Shown here in pieces: positions 40,980 through 53,369 of a stretch of 64,000 nucleotides of DNA. Numbering within the stretch: the first letter of the stretch is position 1; each line of letters opens with the position of its first letter. The notes under the pieces were generated by a model. It worked only from the letters and a program-made list of their open reading frames with translations, was not told the DNA's origin and did no database searches. A program made the position numbers and the translations under genes. Location of the stretch: assembly GCF_000002985.6 (NCBI RefSeq), contig NC_003279.8:744001-808000 (forward strand). The letters are read 5' to 3'. Source of the stretch: Caenorhabditis elegans. Lineage: Eukaryota > Nematoda > Chromadorea > Rhabditida > Rhabditidae.

Positions 40980-42029
40980 CACCTGGGATATTGTGGTTTG
41001 ACAGGGGTAGGCTATCCAAATTTTAAAAAAATCGGCTACAAAATTAATATTTAGATGGGCCTATAAACCATTTCTCTAGGCCATCCTGCAAAATTTCCAA
41101 GACAAAAAATTTCAGCCGTGAATAAAGTTTCCGTTTTCCTAGGCCACCTCCAAATTTTCCACGTCATATGTAAGGTATCGGAGGGTACTGTAGAAAATTA
41201 TCAAAAATCAGCAAAGAATAATAAGCATTAAGAAAGTTTTTTGTGTGTGTGTGTTTTTTGTGGGAGAAAACATTTCCCCTCTCCTTTTTTCCTGCCTGCT
41301 CATTTGGATACCACCGCTAACCCAACTTGACTTTGATTACCCATTTCCGTCCCCCTTCTTCGTCTTCTTCTACTCCGGGATAGAGAGAGAGCTCTATATA
41401 ATTACTTTCGTCTTCTTGATCCGTTACCGCCCATTGGCAATTGGTTTGAGCTGCCGCCGGAGAATATATACATGCATGTCTAATTTTTTACTGGAAAATC
41501 TAGGAATTTTTACGTTGAAAATTTGGTTAAAAGCGTACAGATCGGCCCATGCTGGTGATTGTACGAAATTTTAATTTCAAAGTATCTGCAGAGGAAGCTA
41601 GGCCACAAGCCCCTACGTGGCCGTCAAAATTGAAAACTAGGCCACCGATTTTTTCTCGGACTTTTTATCTACTTTTGCTATTAGGCCCTGTCTTCTTTTT
41701 TGCAACGTTTTTCTACTAGGTCACCAAATTTTTCCTAGGCCAAGCTGCCTAAAACTCGGCCACCGATTTTTATTTGCGTCGGTCTGTAACATTCAGGCTC
41801 CGACCAGCTCGACTTTTGCTACGTGGTCGCCAATTTTTCCTAAGCCACATCGAAAATGACTCGCTGTGACATTTGTACTTTTTTTCACACGGCCTAGAAA
41901 TTTTGAAAAAAACTCGGCCACTGATTTTATCGGCCTTGGAATCCTATGTAACTTTGTGGCATGATTTTTTATTTATTGTCCATCCAGTTTTTCGTCTGAA
42001 AATTACAAAATGTTTTAGTGACCGTTGGA
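40980..42029. other. GGCCTAGAAA/CTCGGCCACC dispersed units and a unique patch
   Basis: Scattered TCTAGGCCAC and CTCGGCCACCGATTTT units at 41070-41160 and 41590-42029. The segment 41225-41560, with GT repeats and an AGAGAGAGCTC run, is free of them and might be regulatory. No gene seen. Confidence 0.5.
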
Positions 42030-42705
42030 GAAAACTCGGCCACCAATTTTTTTCTCGGCCAAGTTACCAAATTACGGGATACCGTGTTCTCTATCATATT
42101 TCTGGCTCAAAACATACTCTACTTCCGTGCTGCCTACGTGGCCGCTCAATTAGAAAACTCGGCCATCATTTATTTTCTAGGCCATGTCGAAAATAGGTAA
42201 TGTAAATAGGCAAAGAAATGCGGTGGTTCAAGTAATTTTGGGAAATGGATTTTAAAAAGTTGAAAAAATAAATCAAATGAATAAGTCTGAAACACGCAAA
42301 CCTTAAAGCTAGGCCATCAATTTTTTTCTCGGCCAGGTTGCCAATCTACGGGAAACCGTCATGTTTCTTGCTCAAAATTACACCCTATTCTCGAAAAATT
42401 TTTTTTACGTTGAGTATGCTCTCCTGCCTAGGTGGCCGCCCAATTAGAAAACTCGGCCACCCATTTTTTCTAGGTCATGTCGAAAATAGGCGATGTAATG
42501 GGGTAGTTCAAGGAATTTTGCGTAATGAATAACCCCAAAAATGTTTTCAATATATGGCCGCCAAAAAAGAGAAAACTCGGCCACCAATTTTTTCTCGGCC
42601 AGGTAGGCTACCAATCTACGGGATACCGTGCGCTCCATCCTATCTCAGGCTCAAAATTACGCCTTTTTTCTCGAAAAATTTTTGCATACTCTCCTCCCGT
42701 GCGGT
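42030..42705. repeat. Tandem repeat of about 270 bp, 2.5 copies
   Basis: Copies start near 42030, 42303 and 42568. Shared phrases: CTCGGCCACCAATTTTTTCT, CTACGGGATACCGT, GGCTCAAAATTACGCC and CCATGTCGAAAATAGG. Confidence 0.85.
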
Positions 42706-43139
42706 TCTTAATTAATGAAAGACGTTTTTTTTTCTCCTTGTCTAACGAGTGTATATGCAGAATTCAGGATATGCGTCTTCTTTTCCGAGTTCTTGTCTTC
42801 AAAGCGAAAAAAAAAGTGTGTGTGTGTGTGGACATAGGAAGACTCGTCTTCGAAGAAGACGCTCATTAGCTCATTTCATCCACTCGCTAATTTCATTAAT
42901 TTTGTGCTTCTTCGCCTGCCTTCCGACGTGTTTACCCACACCACCACCACCACCACTCAGTACCTCCTCACTCACCGTGGAGAAAGATGTTCTGGATTTT
43001 TTTAAGCTTTTGAGTTTTGTGTCCTACCTCACTTTTTAGGCTCCACCCACTTCTTGGCCTGTTATTTCGGTTTATTAGAATTTGTGTGGTGTACTACAAA
43101 TTTCGATCCGAAAAATGGCAAAAAAAATTCAGCTGACTG
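42706..43139. other. Mostly unique sequence, candidate regulatory patch
   Basis: Contains GT repeats (42817-42829), a self-complementary GACTCGTCTTCGAAGAAGAC (42841) and CATTAGCTCATTTC (42865), which recurs at 44169. No convincing exon. Confidence 0.4.
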
Positions 43140-43745
43140 AATTTTTTTGAACTTTCAAAGGTTCAGTTTTTGCAACCTAAACCTCTCTTAACTTTAACTT
43201 TTCAAACCCCGCCCATATCTTGGCTTTTCCAGAAATCCGAGTAATTTTTTGGGAAATTTATGGTACAACTAGCTATCAGAACAATTTTTACGGAAGTTTT
43301 TTTAATTTTATTTTAATTTAAGTCTACTGAAATTGACCTAAAATATATTTTGAAAAATGCTTTGATCCCGAAATTGGCCAAAAAACGTTGATCGAATTTT
43401 TTTGAACTTTCAAAGGTTCCGTTTTTGCAACCTTTAAGCCCCGCCCATTTCTTGGCTGTATTGTATTCAAAGTTAAAAGTTGTTCATGTTGTACTAAAAT
43501 ATGCAAGTATCATAAAAAATTAACTTTTTAAGCTCCACCCATTTCTTGGTTTTTCTGGAAATCCGAGTAATTTTCTGGGACTGTTATGGTACAATTAGGT
43601 ATCAGAAAAAAAATCAAGGAAATTTTTTACTTGGATTTATGTCCACTGAAATTGACCTGAAAATGTTTTGAGATTTTAAAAAACTTAAATATTTTGATAA
43701 AGGTAGAATTTGAATTCCCCGCCCATTTCTTGGCTGCAGTTCCCA
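43140..43745. repeat. Tandem repeat of about 315 bp, 2 copies
   Basis: GAAATCCGAGTAATTTT occurs at 43231 and 43557. TATGGTACAA and CACTGAAATTGACCT follow in both. TTTTTGAACTTTCAAAGGTTC is at 43146 and 43400. Confidence 0.8.
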
Positions 43746-44514
43746 ACTGTCCAACTTTTTGAATATTTTCTCAAACTTCATGGCCTAAAATTCCAATTCT
43801 AGGCGATCTACCTTGATAAGAACTTACTCCTGAGTTATGTTTGAAAAACATAGTCCATCCGTGGCCTAGAAATCCAAAACTAGGCCATCAGATTTTAGGT
43901 TCCTAGGCCCAATCACAAAGCCAGCAGTTTTAAGTTGTCAAATTTCAGTGGCATAACCTCATAATTTAGACCTATTCTATTAGGTCAGCCTATTACAGTT
44001 TCTGGCCTAGAAATTTTCCTTGAGTTTGAGCCCACTACCCCCACACCCACATGGCCTAGAAACCCAAGCCTAGGCCATGTGTCCCCGCATTCTCACTCAC
44101 TTTTAATTTCTTAATCCACTTACACAATTCTCTCCCCCTTTTCCAATTTCACATCGAACCCGGGAAAGCTCATTAGCTCATTTGTTGTGTGTGTGTGAGT
44201 TGAAGAAGCGGGGGGAAGGGGAGCCCCCCTTTTGAGTGGACGGGGAGCTAGAATGGAAAAAGAGAGAAGGAGGAGAGCCATTTTGAATGGGTATGCAATT
44301 AGCAATCGATGCAAATTAATTAAACAAACAACGAAATGAAAGGGGGGGGGAGGGCAATCGCCTGCCTTCACTCACATGTCCCCTGCTGGAAATGTGGAAA
44401 TGTAAATTAAAATTAGAAAACTAGCAAAAAAGTGCGTTTTTTATTCCTACTTGTTAATTAGTTTAAATTTCTATATATGTATGGCTTTGACATGCCAATT
44501 TTGGCGTCTAAGGG
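43746..44514. other. GGCCTAGAAA units, then a unique patch
   Basis: 43760-44075 holds GGCCTAGAAATCC units. 44090-44460 is comparatively unique, with CATTAGCTCATTTG, GAGAGAAGGAGGAG, ATTAATTAAAC and a G-run (44342-44350), and is a candidate regulatory segment. Confidence 0.45.
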
Positions 44515-44890
44515 TAGGTATAGGTGGGCGATGCACCATGTTAAATGGTCGATGCATCATGCCAAATAGTAAATGCACCATTACACATTGAAAATTTAGC
44601 ATTATACACTCCATATAACTGAAATTCGGGGCCCAATCAATATCATGCCGCCGACATCTCACGGACTCCGCGCGCCGCTATGTTTAACTCGCAGCGGGCG
44701 GAGACAGCTGGCCGCGCCCACAACGAGTTAAACACAGCGGCGCGCGGAACTCGTCAGATGTCGGCGGCCTGATATTGGTTGGGTCCCGAATTTCAGTTTT
44801 ATTATTTGGAGTGTATAATGCTAAATTTTCAGTGCACCGTGTTAAATGGTCGATGCACCATGATAATGCTAAATAGTCCATGCACCTTGT
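44515..44890. repeat. Large imperfect palindrome with GATGCACCATG ends
   Basis: The left half (44520-44695) and right half (44715-44885) are reverse complements over most of their length. Paired phrases include GCCGCCGACATCT/AGATGTCGGCGGC, GCGCGCCGCTATGTTTAACTC/GAGTTAAACACAGCGGCGCGC and ATGTTAAATGGTCGATGCA. The GC-rich centre contrasts with its surroundings. Confidence 0.85.
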
Positions 44891-46026
44891 CTAGAAAACT
44901 CGTTGAGTACTGTACTTATGAAACAGTTTAGCAAAAAAAAATGTCAGCCTGTTTGGCTCCGCCCCGAAAGTGGGCGGAGTCTAATTTCTTGAATTTTTTT
45001 TTTTCAAAAATTGTTTTAAAAATAGCTCTGTGAATTCCACCTCAAGCAACTATTTTTAGTGGAAAGCAAATTTTTTCAAAATTTTGCGCAAATGGTTCTG
45101 AGGCTCCGCCTTGAAATTGGATGCTCTTAATTAAGAAAGAAGTGTTAGTCCCGCCCCTTTATTGGAGGAACTCAAAACTGGGAGGAGCTTAAGAAGGTTA
45201 TAAAATTTTGCTAATTAAAACACCCAGCTCCGCCCACTTATATATTAGTTGACTCCGCCCCACCCATTAAAAGTGGGCGGAGCTTAAAAATATTGACCAC
45301 GCCCCTTTCTTGGGTAGTTTTAGCGTTTTTCATAGAGTCAATTTTCACGGCGGACCCCGGATCGATGCACCATGATTTGACGCGCAACCCAGGTAGTATG
45401 ACGTCACTCGTGGCCGAACTCGCGGGGGAAATTTGTACTTACAGCAATAAATTTCGGTGTCTCACGGAGCACCTGCACACGTACCGATCATGAGTGATGC
45501 TTCCCACCACAAGACATACACATACACACACAAACCTACTAATTAAGACAAATTATAGAACAAGTGGGGGGAGAAGGGTAGAAATAAAAGTGAGCAGTGC
45601 GAGAGAACGCGTTAGACGGAGAAGCTGCTCTGGGAGACGTGTGAGAGGCATATAAGTTGGATTAGTTTACTGCTCTTTTCATGGGAAAATCAAGTGAGCT
45701 CCAAATATTTAATCTGACTTTGATTTGGTTTGATTCTGAAATTTTTTTGGGATTTGCAGAAAAAATACGTTTTTTTTTTGTATTTTGGAATCGCACCAAT
45801 ACGCTGCGTTGCCCTCCTACAGTGCAACTGAGCCACATTTCTCTTCCATAACTTTTTTCTTAATCTCAAAGATTAAAACTCTGCAAAAGCTCAATATTTT
45901 ATAAATGATAAGGATTAGCAAAGTGTGGGTGATCTTCCAGAGGGGGGATTACCATAATTCATTACTCATTTTTCAAGTTTCATCTGTGTTTTGTTTGATA
46001 ACCTAGGTGACCTACTAGTTTACCTA
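44891..46026. other. CTCCGCCCACTT units and a unique patch
   Basis: 44940-45330 has several GGCTCCGCCC/GGGCGGAGC units in both orientations. 45340-45720 is mostly unique (ACACACACACA, GGGGGGAGAAGGG, GAGCAGTGCGAGAGAACGCG). GATCGATGCACCATGATTTG is at 45359. No gene seen. Confidence 0.45.
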
Positions 46027-46416
46027 CAGGGCTGGGACCAAAAAAAAAATTTGGACCAAAAAACAAAAAAACAAAAAATTGAAGTTTTTGAAAAACCAAA
46101 AAAACCAAAAAAAAACAAAAAAAAACAAAAAAAACCAAAAAATTTCTTATGCTTAAGTTGATTTTTAATGGGGTTATTCAAGTAATGTTGCAAAATGTAT
46201 TAAAATACATTATGACGTCACAACTGTGTTAAAATACATGTTTTAATGTATTTTAATACATAATAGTCTCGAGTCGAGACTAGACATGGTAAACACTTTT
46301 TTGGATTTTTTTGGATTTTTTGGTCCCAAAAAACCAAAAAAAACCAAAAAATCGATTTTTCGTCAAAATACCAAAAAAAACCAAAAAACAAAAAAACCAA
46401 AAAATTCTCAGCCCTG
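46027..46416. mobile_element. Inverted-repeat element with CAGGGCTGGGACC ends and AAAACCAAAA interior
   Basis: Left end CAGGGCTGGGACCAAAAAA and right end TTCTCAGCCCTG are inverted. Both arms are built of CCAAAAAAAACAAAAAA. The interior carries a second palindrome around CTCGAGTCGAGAC and TTTTAATGTATTTTAATACA. Confidence 0.72.
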
Positions 46417-47895
46417 GTTACCTGTCAGCAAATAATTTTCCCCTATATACCACCACTTCAGGAGTAATCAACACCCCAAAACGGCAATTATTTATTATTC
46501 TCCTCACCTTCTCAACACTCCATAGCGCCAGCCAGCCTAATTTGATTGTTTAATTCGATTCAGGGCACCCCACCACACACAAATTTATTAATTTTTGTCT
46601 TTCTCGCCATTTTCCAATAATTTTCCCGGCTTGTGTTAGCTTTATTATAGAACTTTTTAAAGCGATTTCTTAGGAATTTATGTGTGACGTCATATGTGGC
46701 CTAGAAATTTGACGATCTCGGCCGTCGGGGTCGATGAACCATGTTGTGATGTATAGGTGGCCTAGAAAATTTTAGGCCACCATGATAGTCGTGGCCTAGA
46801 AATTTGGGCGCCTTCAGGTGGCCTAGAATGTGAAAAGTGACGTGTGACCTAGTTCTTTTGACGGTCAGGCCAATTTTCCAATTCGATGCTTTTTTTTTAA
46901 TTAAGGTCCATATTCTGCAATTTTAGGCTCCGCCCATATCTTGGTTAAACATTTTTTTTTTGCTTTTTTCTGCAATATTCATTCAATCCATCATTGTTCT
47001 CAAAATTTGATGCACCATGATATGGCAGTGGCCTAGAAAGTGCGACGTCACTTATGGCCTAGAAAATTCGAGGATCTTGAAATGGGAGAAAGTAAAAAAG
47101 TAATCAATGCCCCCTGACGGTCGTGGCCTAGAAAGTTAGAAGATCTAGAGGAGGGGAGTAGGAGATCGATGCACCATGTACAGCTACAGTGACGACTCAC
47201 GTGGCCTAGCTTTTTCGCAGGCCACGGCCATAAAAAAATGTATGAGATCGATGCACCATGTTTGTCGCGGACTAGAAATCGAGAATGTGGCGCACGTCAC
47301 GCATGGCCTAGTGACTTTTACGGTCAGGCCGAAACACAGGACGTGGCCTAGAAGTCATTCTGTTAGTCTAAGACTCTGCAAAAACTCTCAAAAAAGGTGA
47401 GCCTATGTGCCTGCCTACTTGCCTACATTCTTGCCTACCTGTTACTGCTTTCTAATCTGTACCATGTTGCACCTACAGTACCCCCTTCCGCCCCCGTAAA
47501 GACTTTTTCAAGCTCAAAAGTGCAGAAAACACAAAAAAACCAAGCCCAATCTACAAAAGCTCATCTATTCGTGCTTGGATTAAAATGCCATTAAAATGAT
47601 TAATTAAGAGATCGAGACTGGTTGAAAACTGATCGGATTAAAAAGCGACTGAGGTCCGCGAATGAGCTTTTCATGCAACTGATGAGCACATTTCCTGTGT
47701 ATGTACACTGATGATAAATCTCCTTATCTTTTCCGAGACATAACAATCTCAATGTTCTTCATTAGTTTCTTCATTTCCTTCTGAAATTTGTTGCTTTGAT
47801 TTATTAAAATCTGTCATTATGTAAGATCCATAATTCGTGATTCGAAATTTTTTACAGTTTTTTTTAAATATAGAAATTTGAATAACTTTCCTACC
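46417..47895. other. GTGGCCTAGAAA units with GATCGATGCACCATG motifs
   Basis: 46690-47350 alternates GTGGCCTAGAAATT units with GATGCACCATG motifs (47015, 47167, 47248). 47400-47890 has some CCTGCCTAC repeats and otherwise nothing recognised. Confidence 0.5.
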
Positions 47896-48032
47896 AGGCT
47901 GCCCCAATACAGTTTGATCTACAAAAAATGCAGGAATTTTTTGCCCAAAAATATGTGACGTCGGCACGTTCTTAACCATACAAAATCAGTTGAGAACTCT
48001 GCGTCTCTTCTCCCGCATTTTTTGTAGATCAC
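47896..48032. mobile_element. CGTGGTG MITE, copy k, truncated
   Basis: Runs from CCAGGCTGCCCCAATACAG to GTAGATCACCGTAATA. The flanking 48040-48300 is shared with the flank of copy m. Confidence 0.72.
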
Positions 48033-48560
48033 CGTAATACAATGCAAAAATGAGAGAAAAAAATTTGAAAAAAAACCTATCCAAAAATTTGGCATTTTCA
48101 GATTTTTTTTTTCGAGCAGACCTAAAAATGTTTCGATAAATTCTAGATTTTTTGAAAAACTGTCTGAATTTTTTTTTTTGAGAACAATGATTATATTTTA
48201 AAGATCAGTGTTGACTTGAATCATGTAGCGTAAAAAAGGTTAAAAAAAAACCAAGATATGGGCGGAGCCTAAAATTACAGAAATTGGACCGTAAATTTTT
48301 CAAAAAATTTTTTTTTTTTCAAAAACCGAAATTTTATTTTAATTTCAAAATTTCCGCTTCGGGGTTTCTTGATTTTTTCAATTTCAATTTCAATTTTTTA
48401 GATTTTTTCCCGTAAAAAACCCAAAATAAATTTACTGAAGCTTCACTATTGGATTAAAAATTTATAAGGTTCTTTGCGGGAAAATTAGTAAAAAATCGAA
48501 AATATATTTTAAAAGAAAAATCAAAATTAATACAAAAAATTAAGGCTTCCATGTAGGTTC

Positions 48561-48725
48561 GCGTGGTGCCAGGCTATCCCATTATTTTTTCTTTTTTTTT
48601 TTTTTTCCCCAGGAAAGTGTGACGTCAGCACGTTCTTAACCATGCTAAATCAGTTGAAAAGTCTGCCTCTCTTCTCCCGCATTTTTCGAAGATCATACCA
48701 AAATGGGGCACTTTGACGCCACGTG
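48561..48725. mobile_element. CGTGGTG MITE, copy l
   Basis: GCGTGGTGCCAGGCTATCC to TTGACGCCACGTG, with a T-rich inner tract replacing the left arm. Confidence 0.72.
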
Positions 48726-49326
48726 TAGACTGTAGGCCATAAACCGCCTGCCTGCCTGATTTTCAGGCTACCTACGCCTGCCTGTCGCCCCAATCCACGC
48801 CTTATGCTAAAACACATTCATTTCTTAATTTGATTTTCACCAAAGTGATAAAAAAGATAAATTAAAAATTAGTACATTCTCGTCAAAATGCAAAAAGAGT
48901 CGTAAGGCAGGCAGGTTTCAGGCAGGCCCTGGCTCACGCCTGCCTACGATGCCGGTTACTAAATTTCCAAAATACCTTATTTACTCTACAAATCCTCTAC
49001 CCCGACATTACATCTCAAAACTCATCCTATTAATTTCTGCCTTAGGCGATAGCACTACTAATTGATAGGAAAAGACGACTTGTGTGTGTGTGTGTTGAAT
49101 TATTATACTAATTTGATTTTAGGCAGCCTCTTTCGTCAAAAAAAAATAACTTGTGTCACCACACCACACCTCCCACGTTTTCGGTGAGTGAAGCTTCTGC
49201 TCGCTGTTAAGCAGATATTCATAGGGAAATCATCCGTAAATCCATTCAAGTCCTCTTTATTTTCTTCTTCTTCGACCAAATTAGTATACAGATGTCATCA
49301 ACTTTTTTGTTTCTTTTTGAGGGCCC

Positions 49327-49511
49327 AGGCTGTTCATTACAGTTTGATCTACAAAAAATGCGGGAAATTTTTTTTTGCTTTTTGCCCAAAAGAATGTGAT
49401 GTCAGCACGTTCTTAACCATGCAAAATCAGTTGAGAACTCTGCGTCTCTTCTCCCGCGTTTTTTGTAGATCTACGTAGATCAAAACGAAGTGGGAAACTC
49501 TGACACCACGT
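49327..49511. mobile_element. CGTGGTG MITE, copy m
   Basis: CCAGGCTGTTCATTACAG to CTCTGACACCACGTG. The sequence after it (49515-49760) repeats that after copy k. Confidence 0.75.
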
Positions 49512-49941
49512 GCTTTGAGAAAAAATTTGAAAAAAACCTTTTTAAAAATTTGGCATTTTCAGTTTTTTTTCTTTACAAAATTTTTTTGAACGAATCTAAA
49601 AATGTTTCGATAAATTCTAGATTTTTTGAAAAACTGTCTGAAATTTTTTTTGAGAACAATGATGACTTGAATATTGTAGAAAATCGTAAAAATAAGTTTT
49701 AAAAAACCAAAAAAAAATGGGCGAAGCCTAAAATTACAGAAATTGGACCATAAAAGTTTCCAATTTTTTCTTCACAACTTTTTTCAAAATTGCTGAAATA
49801 AAAAAAAACTATTATTTAAATTTAAATTTCAGAAATCCTAATTTTGACGCCGATTTTTAAAATTATAAGGATTTGTTTTTCCTGCAAATTCTTTTTTAGA
49901 AACTTACAGTTTGTCGGTTTGTCGATAGAGCGTGCTTATTC

Positions 49942-50106
49942 ACCAGGCTGTCCATTACAGTTTGATCTACAACAGTGCGGGAACTTTTTTTTTGCTTTTT
50001 GTCCAAAAGACTGTGATATCAGCACGTTCTTAACCATGCAAAATCAGTTCCGCATTTTTTGTAGATCAACGTAGATCAAACCGAAATGGGGCACTCAGAC
50101 ACCATT
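49942..50106. mobile_element. CGTGGTG MITE, copy n
   Basis: CCAGGCTGTCCATTACAG to CTCAGACACCATTTG. Closely related to copy m, 430 bp away, in the same orientation. Confidence 0.75.
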
Positions 50107-50739
50107 TGGGGGGCCTAGAAACCGGTCCCTTTCTCATTCAAAGTGCTCTCTGTTATCAAGTCTCCCACGCTTTATGCATTCAACTTTGTACAGTTCACAC
50201 GAGCACCCACGACTTGATTATTCAACATTATACAGAACTAACTATTCGAATCTCAACATGTCTTCTTGCCGAATTTAATCAACTTTGACTTCTTCTTCTT
50301 CTTCGACTTCTTTATACAACTACTCATCTTCTAGTTGCCCCTCTAGTTGCCTCACACAAGCAAAATTTCTTTTGAAATGAAATTTAAACGAATTGACTAG
50401 TCAAAATTTCATCAATTTTCTACTAGAGAGAAGCGACGAGATTGACTTTTGGCAAATATAGAAGAGAGAGGCACCGAAAATGAATTAGATTTAACACAAC
50501 AACGAGTAGATGAGTTGTGTGTGTCAACGATGATGATGATGATGAAAAGAGCAGAGGAGCAAGCATGAGTGATTTCTGCGGCGGAGGTCGCGGCGGATGA
50601 GGAGCATGAAGAAGGCTAACGAGCTGTATGGCGATGCGGCTAAAAATTGATGATTACTGTAGATTTGGAGCTTTACACCGTTTAACTGGCTACGATTACA
50701 TACAGACTTGTTTTAGAATATTCTGTATTTGAACCTAAT
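50107..50739. other. Mostly unique sequence
   Basis: CTTCTTCTTCTTC (50292), GATGATGATGATGATG (50529) and a GC-rich stretch GCGGCGGAGGTCGCGGCGG (50578) without a lasting open frame. Candidate regulatory segment only. Confidence 0.35.
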
Positions 50740-51005
50740 AATACAAATTGCCGGTGTGCCGATTTGTCGGAAATTTTCAATTCCGGCAACTTGCCGGTTT
50801 GCCGATTTGCCGTAAATTTTCAATTCCGGCAACTTACCCGTTTGCCGATTTGTCGGAAATTTTCAATTTTGGCAAACTGCCGGTTTGCCGATTTGCCGGA
50901 AATTTTCAGTTCCGGCATTGTGCCGGTTTTCCGATTTGCCGGAAATTTTCAATTCCGGCAATTTTCCGGTTTGCCGGTTTTCCGTTTGCCGGATAACAAA
51001 GTGTT
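50740..51005. repeat. TTTGCCGATTTGCCGGAAATTTTCAATTCC array
   Basis: Five or six units of about 49 bp, the same family and orientation as collagen intron 3. The text after both arrays also matches (AGAGGGATTTTTT and AAACTGTG at 51006 and 3487), so a whole segment was copied between the loci. Confidence 0.88.
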
Positions 51006-53369
51006 TAGAGGGATTTTTTTATAAGAAGGAAACTCTTAAAACTGTGACTTTTTGAAATTGTTTCCCGTTTTCTTTCGATATTTTCATAGATTTTGCAAGA
51101 ATGCGTGCAGTTTTGCCAGTTTAGACGTAATTGAATTTCTGAAATTTCAAAAAAAAAAGAGCAAAATCATAAATTTTTGACATTTGTCATTTTTTCCGGT
51201 AATTTGGCGATTTGCCGGAAAAAAATCATTTACCGCCAACTCATGGTACGTCTAACCGCAAAAATTTTTTGGGAGCCTTTTCTGGCTTTCTTTCAAGCTA
51301 TCGTAATGTGACCACACACCTTTCTATAATTTTCAGTATTTACGCCAACCGAGAAGATCACAGTAGTTTAAGGTTATGGTGCAGTTTCTGGTCAATGGAT
51401 CAGGTCTCTTACCGCGAAAATTTTAATACCGTGAATGTGAAGCTTTGAAAATTTTCTGCCGTAAATTGTCAATTTTCTGCCGCACTTTGTCAATTATCTC
51501 ATAAAGGTCACTTAAGTTAGCCAAACCGTGAGCCAAAACTGCCCCTTATTCCTCATGCCGTCTTGGAGGAAATCTAGAGCAAACCCTGGTCCATATTCGG
51601 ACAAGGTCCCCTTTCTTCCCCCAAGCGTCTATCTAACTTTTCCTAACTACATATAACGGAATTAATAATCCTATCCCCAATTTAACGTGTCCTTAGTTCT
51701 CTCCCTCCTCACCGTCTTCTAGTTTCATCCATGTCTCGCCTCATTTCACCCGATTGACGATCATCTCGGCTCCACACTTTGACACCATAGCGCGAATGAA
51801 AAAAAAGAGTGAGAAAAGGGGAAAAAAGTTGCTGCCCTATTATTAGGAGTCAAATAGACACACACACACACACACTCAATTTTAATGGATTACGCACGAT
51901 TTGACACCATCGACACCAATTTGGAAATGGGGGCACATAGATACATACACAAAAGGAGTTGTACTACTAGTTTTGGAACTAACATCATTCTAACATCTTT
52001 TCATTTATGATTTGATTTATGCAAATGTCCTTGATTCGTGACTTCTTGTATAGTAGTTGGGATAAGTATAATCATGGTAGTTGCTCAAGACTAAGCTCTT
52101 TAGCAGTTTTAAGGTATGCCCCAGTTCGGGATTCCGGCTTGCTTTAAGATTGTGTCAGGTCCGGCCCAGGTTGTCTAAAAAATACAGGTCTGCTCCAGGA
52201 CGGTATACCATCACTATATATAAAGCACGTGTCGTTCCGTCACTTTGTAGTTTGATCTTTGATCTTTGGTCTTTGAACTCTGTAGTTTGTAGTCTCATCA
52301 CACAAGAGAGGTCACATAGGCCCGGCCCCTTTTGTGACGTCATCACAAATTGGCGGGAAATTCAAATTTTCTGAGAAAATATTTTGGCGGGAATTTAAAA
52401 TTTAATTTTTTGAAAACATTTTGGCGGGAATTCAAAATTTAATTTTTCAAAAACATTTTGGCGGGAATTCAAAATTTAATTAGACTGTTCTCGGTTCGGC
52501 CCAGATATATCCAAAGTCTTTCTCAAGACCACTCTAGATCTGTTCTACTGTTACCCAAGACTGCCGCTCCACACCCTGTATAAGTTGGCCCTAAGGCTCC
52601 ACTGAGTTTGATCTAAATCTTGCCAAGCCTGTATCATACCTACCTAGGCCCACCACAGGTGCATCTCTCACAGATCTTCCACAGGTGTTTCTAAGTCTGC
52701 ATCAGATCTGCACCAGGTCTGTTTTTAGTTTTGCCTGGGTGCAGCCCAGTAGTCTACCTCACTATCAAGCAGGTCCTGACACCAGTTCCTAGGTCTCACA
52801 TTCAGGCTTCTAGGCGGATAGTCTACCTAGCTAAAGCTTCAACCTCCACTGTTTTAAAGGCTTCCCCTTTCTCAAACTTCAACTAACATTAATACATACA
52901 TATGTTATTAATTCGCGACTCGGCGACTAATAACAATAATTCAAAACCTCTTTCCTGGCAATGCTTCCGGTACTCAACACGGAGAGAGAGGTGGCAGGTA
53001 TCCGGTAATTTATTAACTCGAGCCGCGCACCCTGGCTCCCAGAGCACACAGCCCCGATGATCGCTCATGCACGAGTACTCACGAGGTGGTGGTGAGAGGT
53101 AGGTTGGAGAAAGCGGTTCTACCTTCACAAATTTCAATTTCAATTTCCTCTCTCTCCGTTTTACTCGGGCCCCCCCCCCCCCCTTCTTTCAATTTTTCGC
53201 CCCAAATTTGTGCTCCTTTAATGGAAAGTTTTTGAGTGTGTGAAAAAGAGAGAGAGAGAGACACCTTCGTGTCACGCCAATTGCACTAATATGTGCTCTC
53301 CCCACCTAGAGCTACCAAAATGTTCAATTCACAATTTCCGAACTAATTCGTGTCAAGTTTTTAGTTGGT
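51006..53369. other. Intergenic region, partly unique
   Basis: 51600-52060 is low in repeats (CA repeat at 51860). 52345-52470 has GGCGGGAATTCAAAATTTAA units. 52500-52860 is loosely repetitive (CACAGGTGT, AGGTCTG). 52880-53130 is relatively GC-rich with AGAGAGAGGTGG and may be regulatory. A C14 run is at 53170-53183. No gene accepted. Confidence 0.4.

Larger units (their letters stand above)
48040..49760. repeat. Duplicated flank of two CGTGGTG MITEs
   Basis: 48050-48300 and 49515-49760 share AAATTTGGCATTTTCAG, AATGTTTCGATAAATTCTAG, TTTGAAAAACTGTCTGAA and CCTAAAATTACAGAAATTGG in the same order, each following a MITE copy. A segment of some 400 bp was duplicated with the element inside it. 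Confidence 0.8.

Noticed and set aside
42749..43039. 96-codon frame with Pro run
   Set aside because: It arises from GT and CCACCA microsatellites; no domain or splice context.
52889..53143. 84-codon minus-strand frame in a GC-richer patch
   Set aside because: Looked at as a possible exon, but it has no homology I recognise and no phase-compatible neighbour exon. Left as a candidate regulatory segment.
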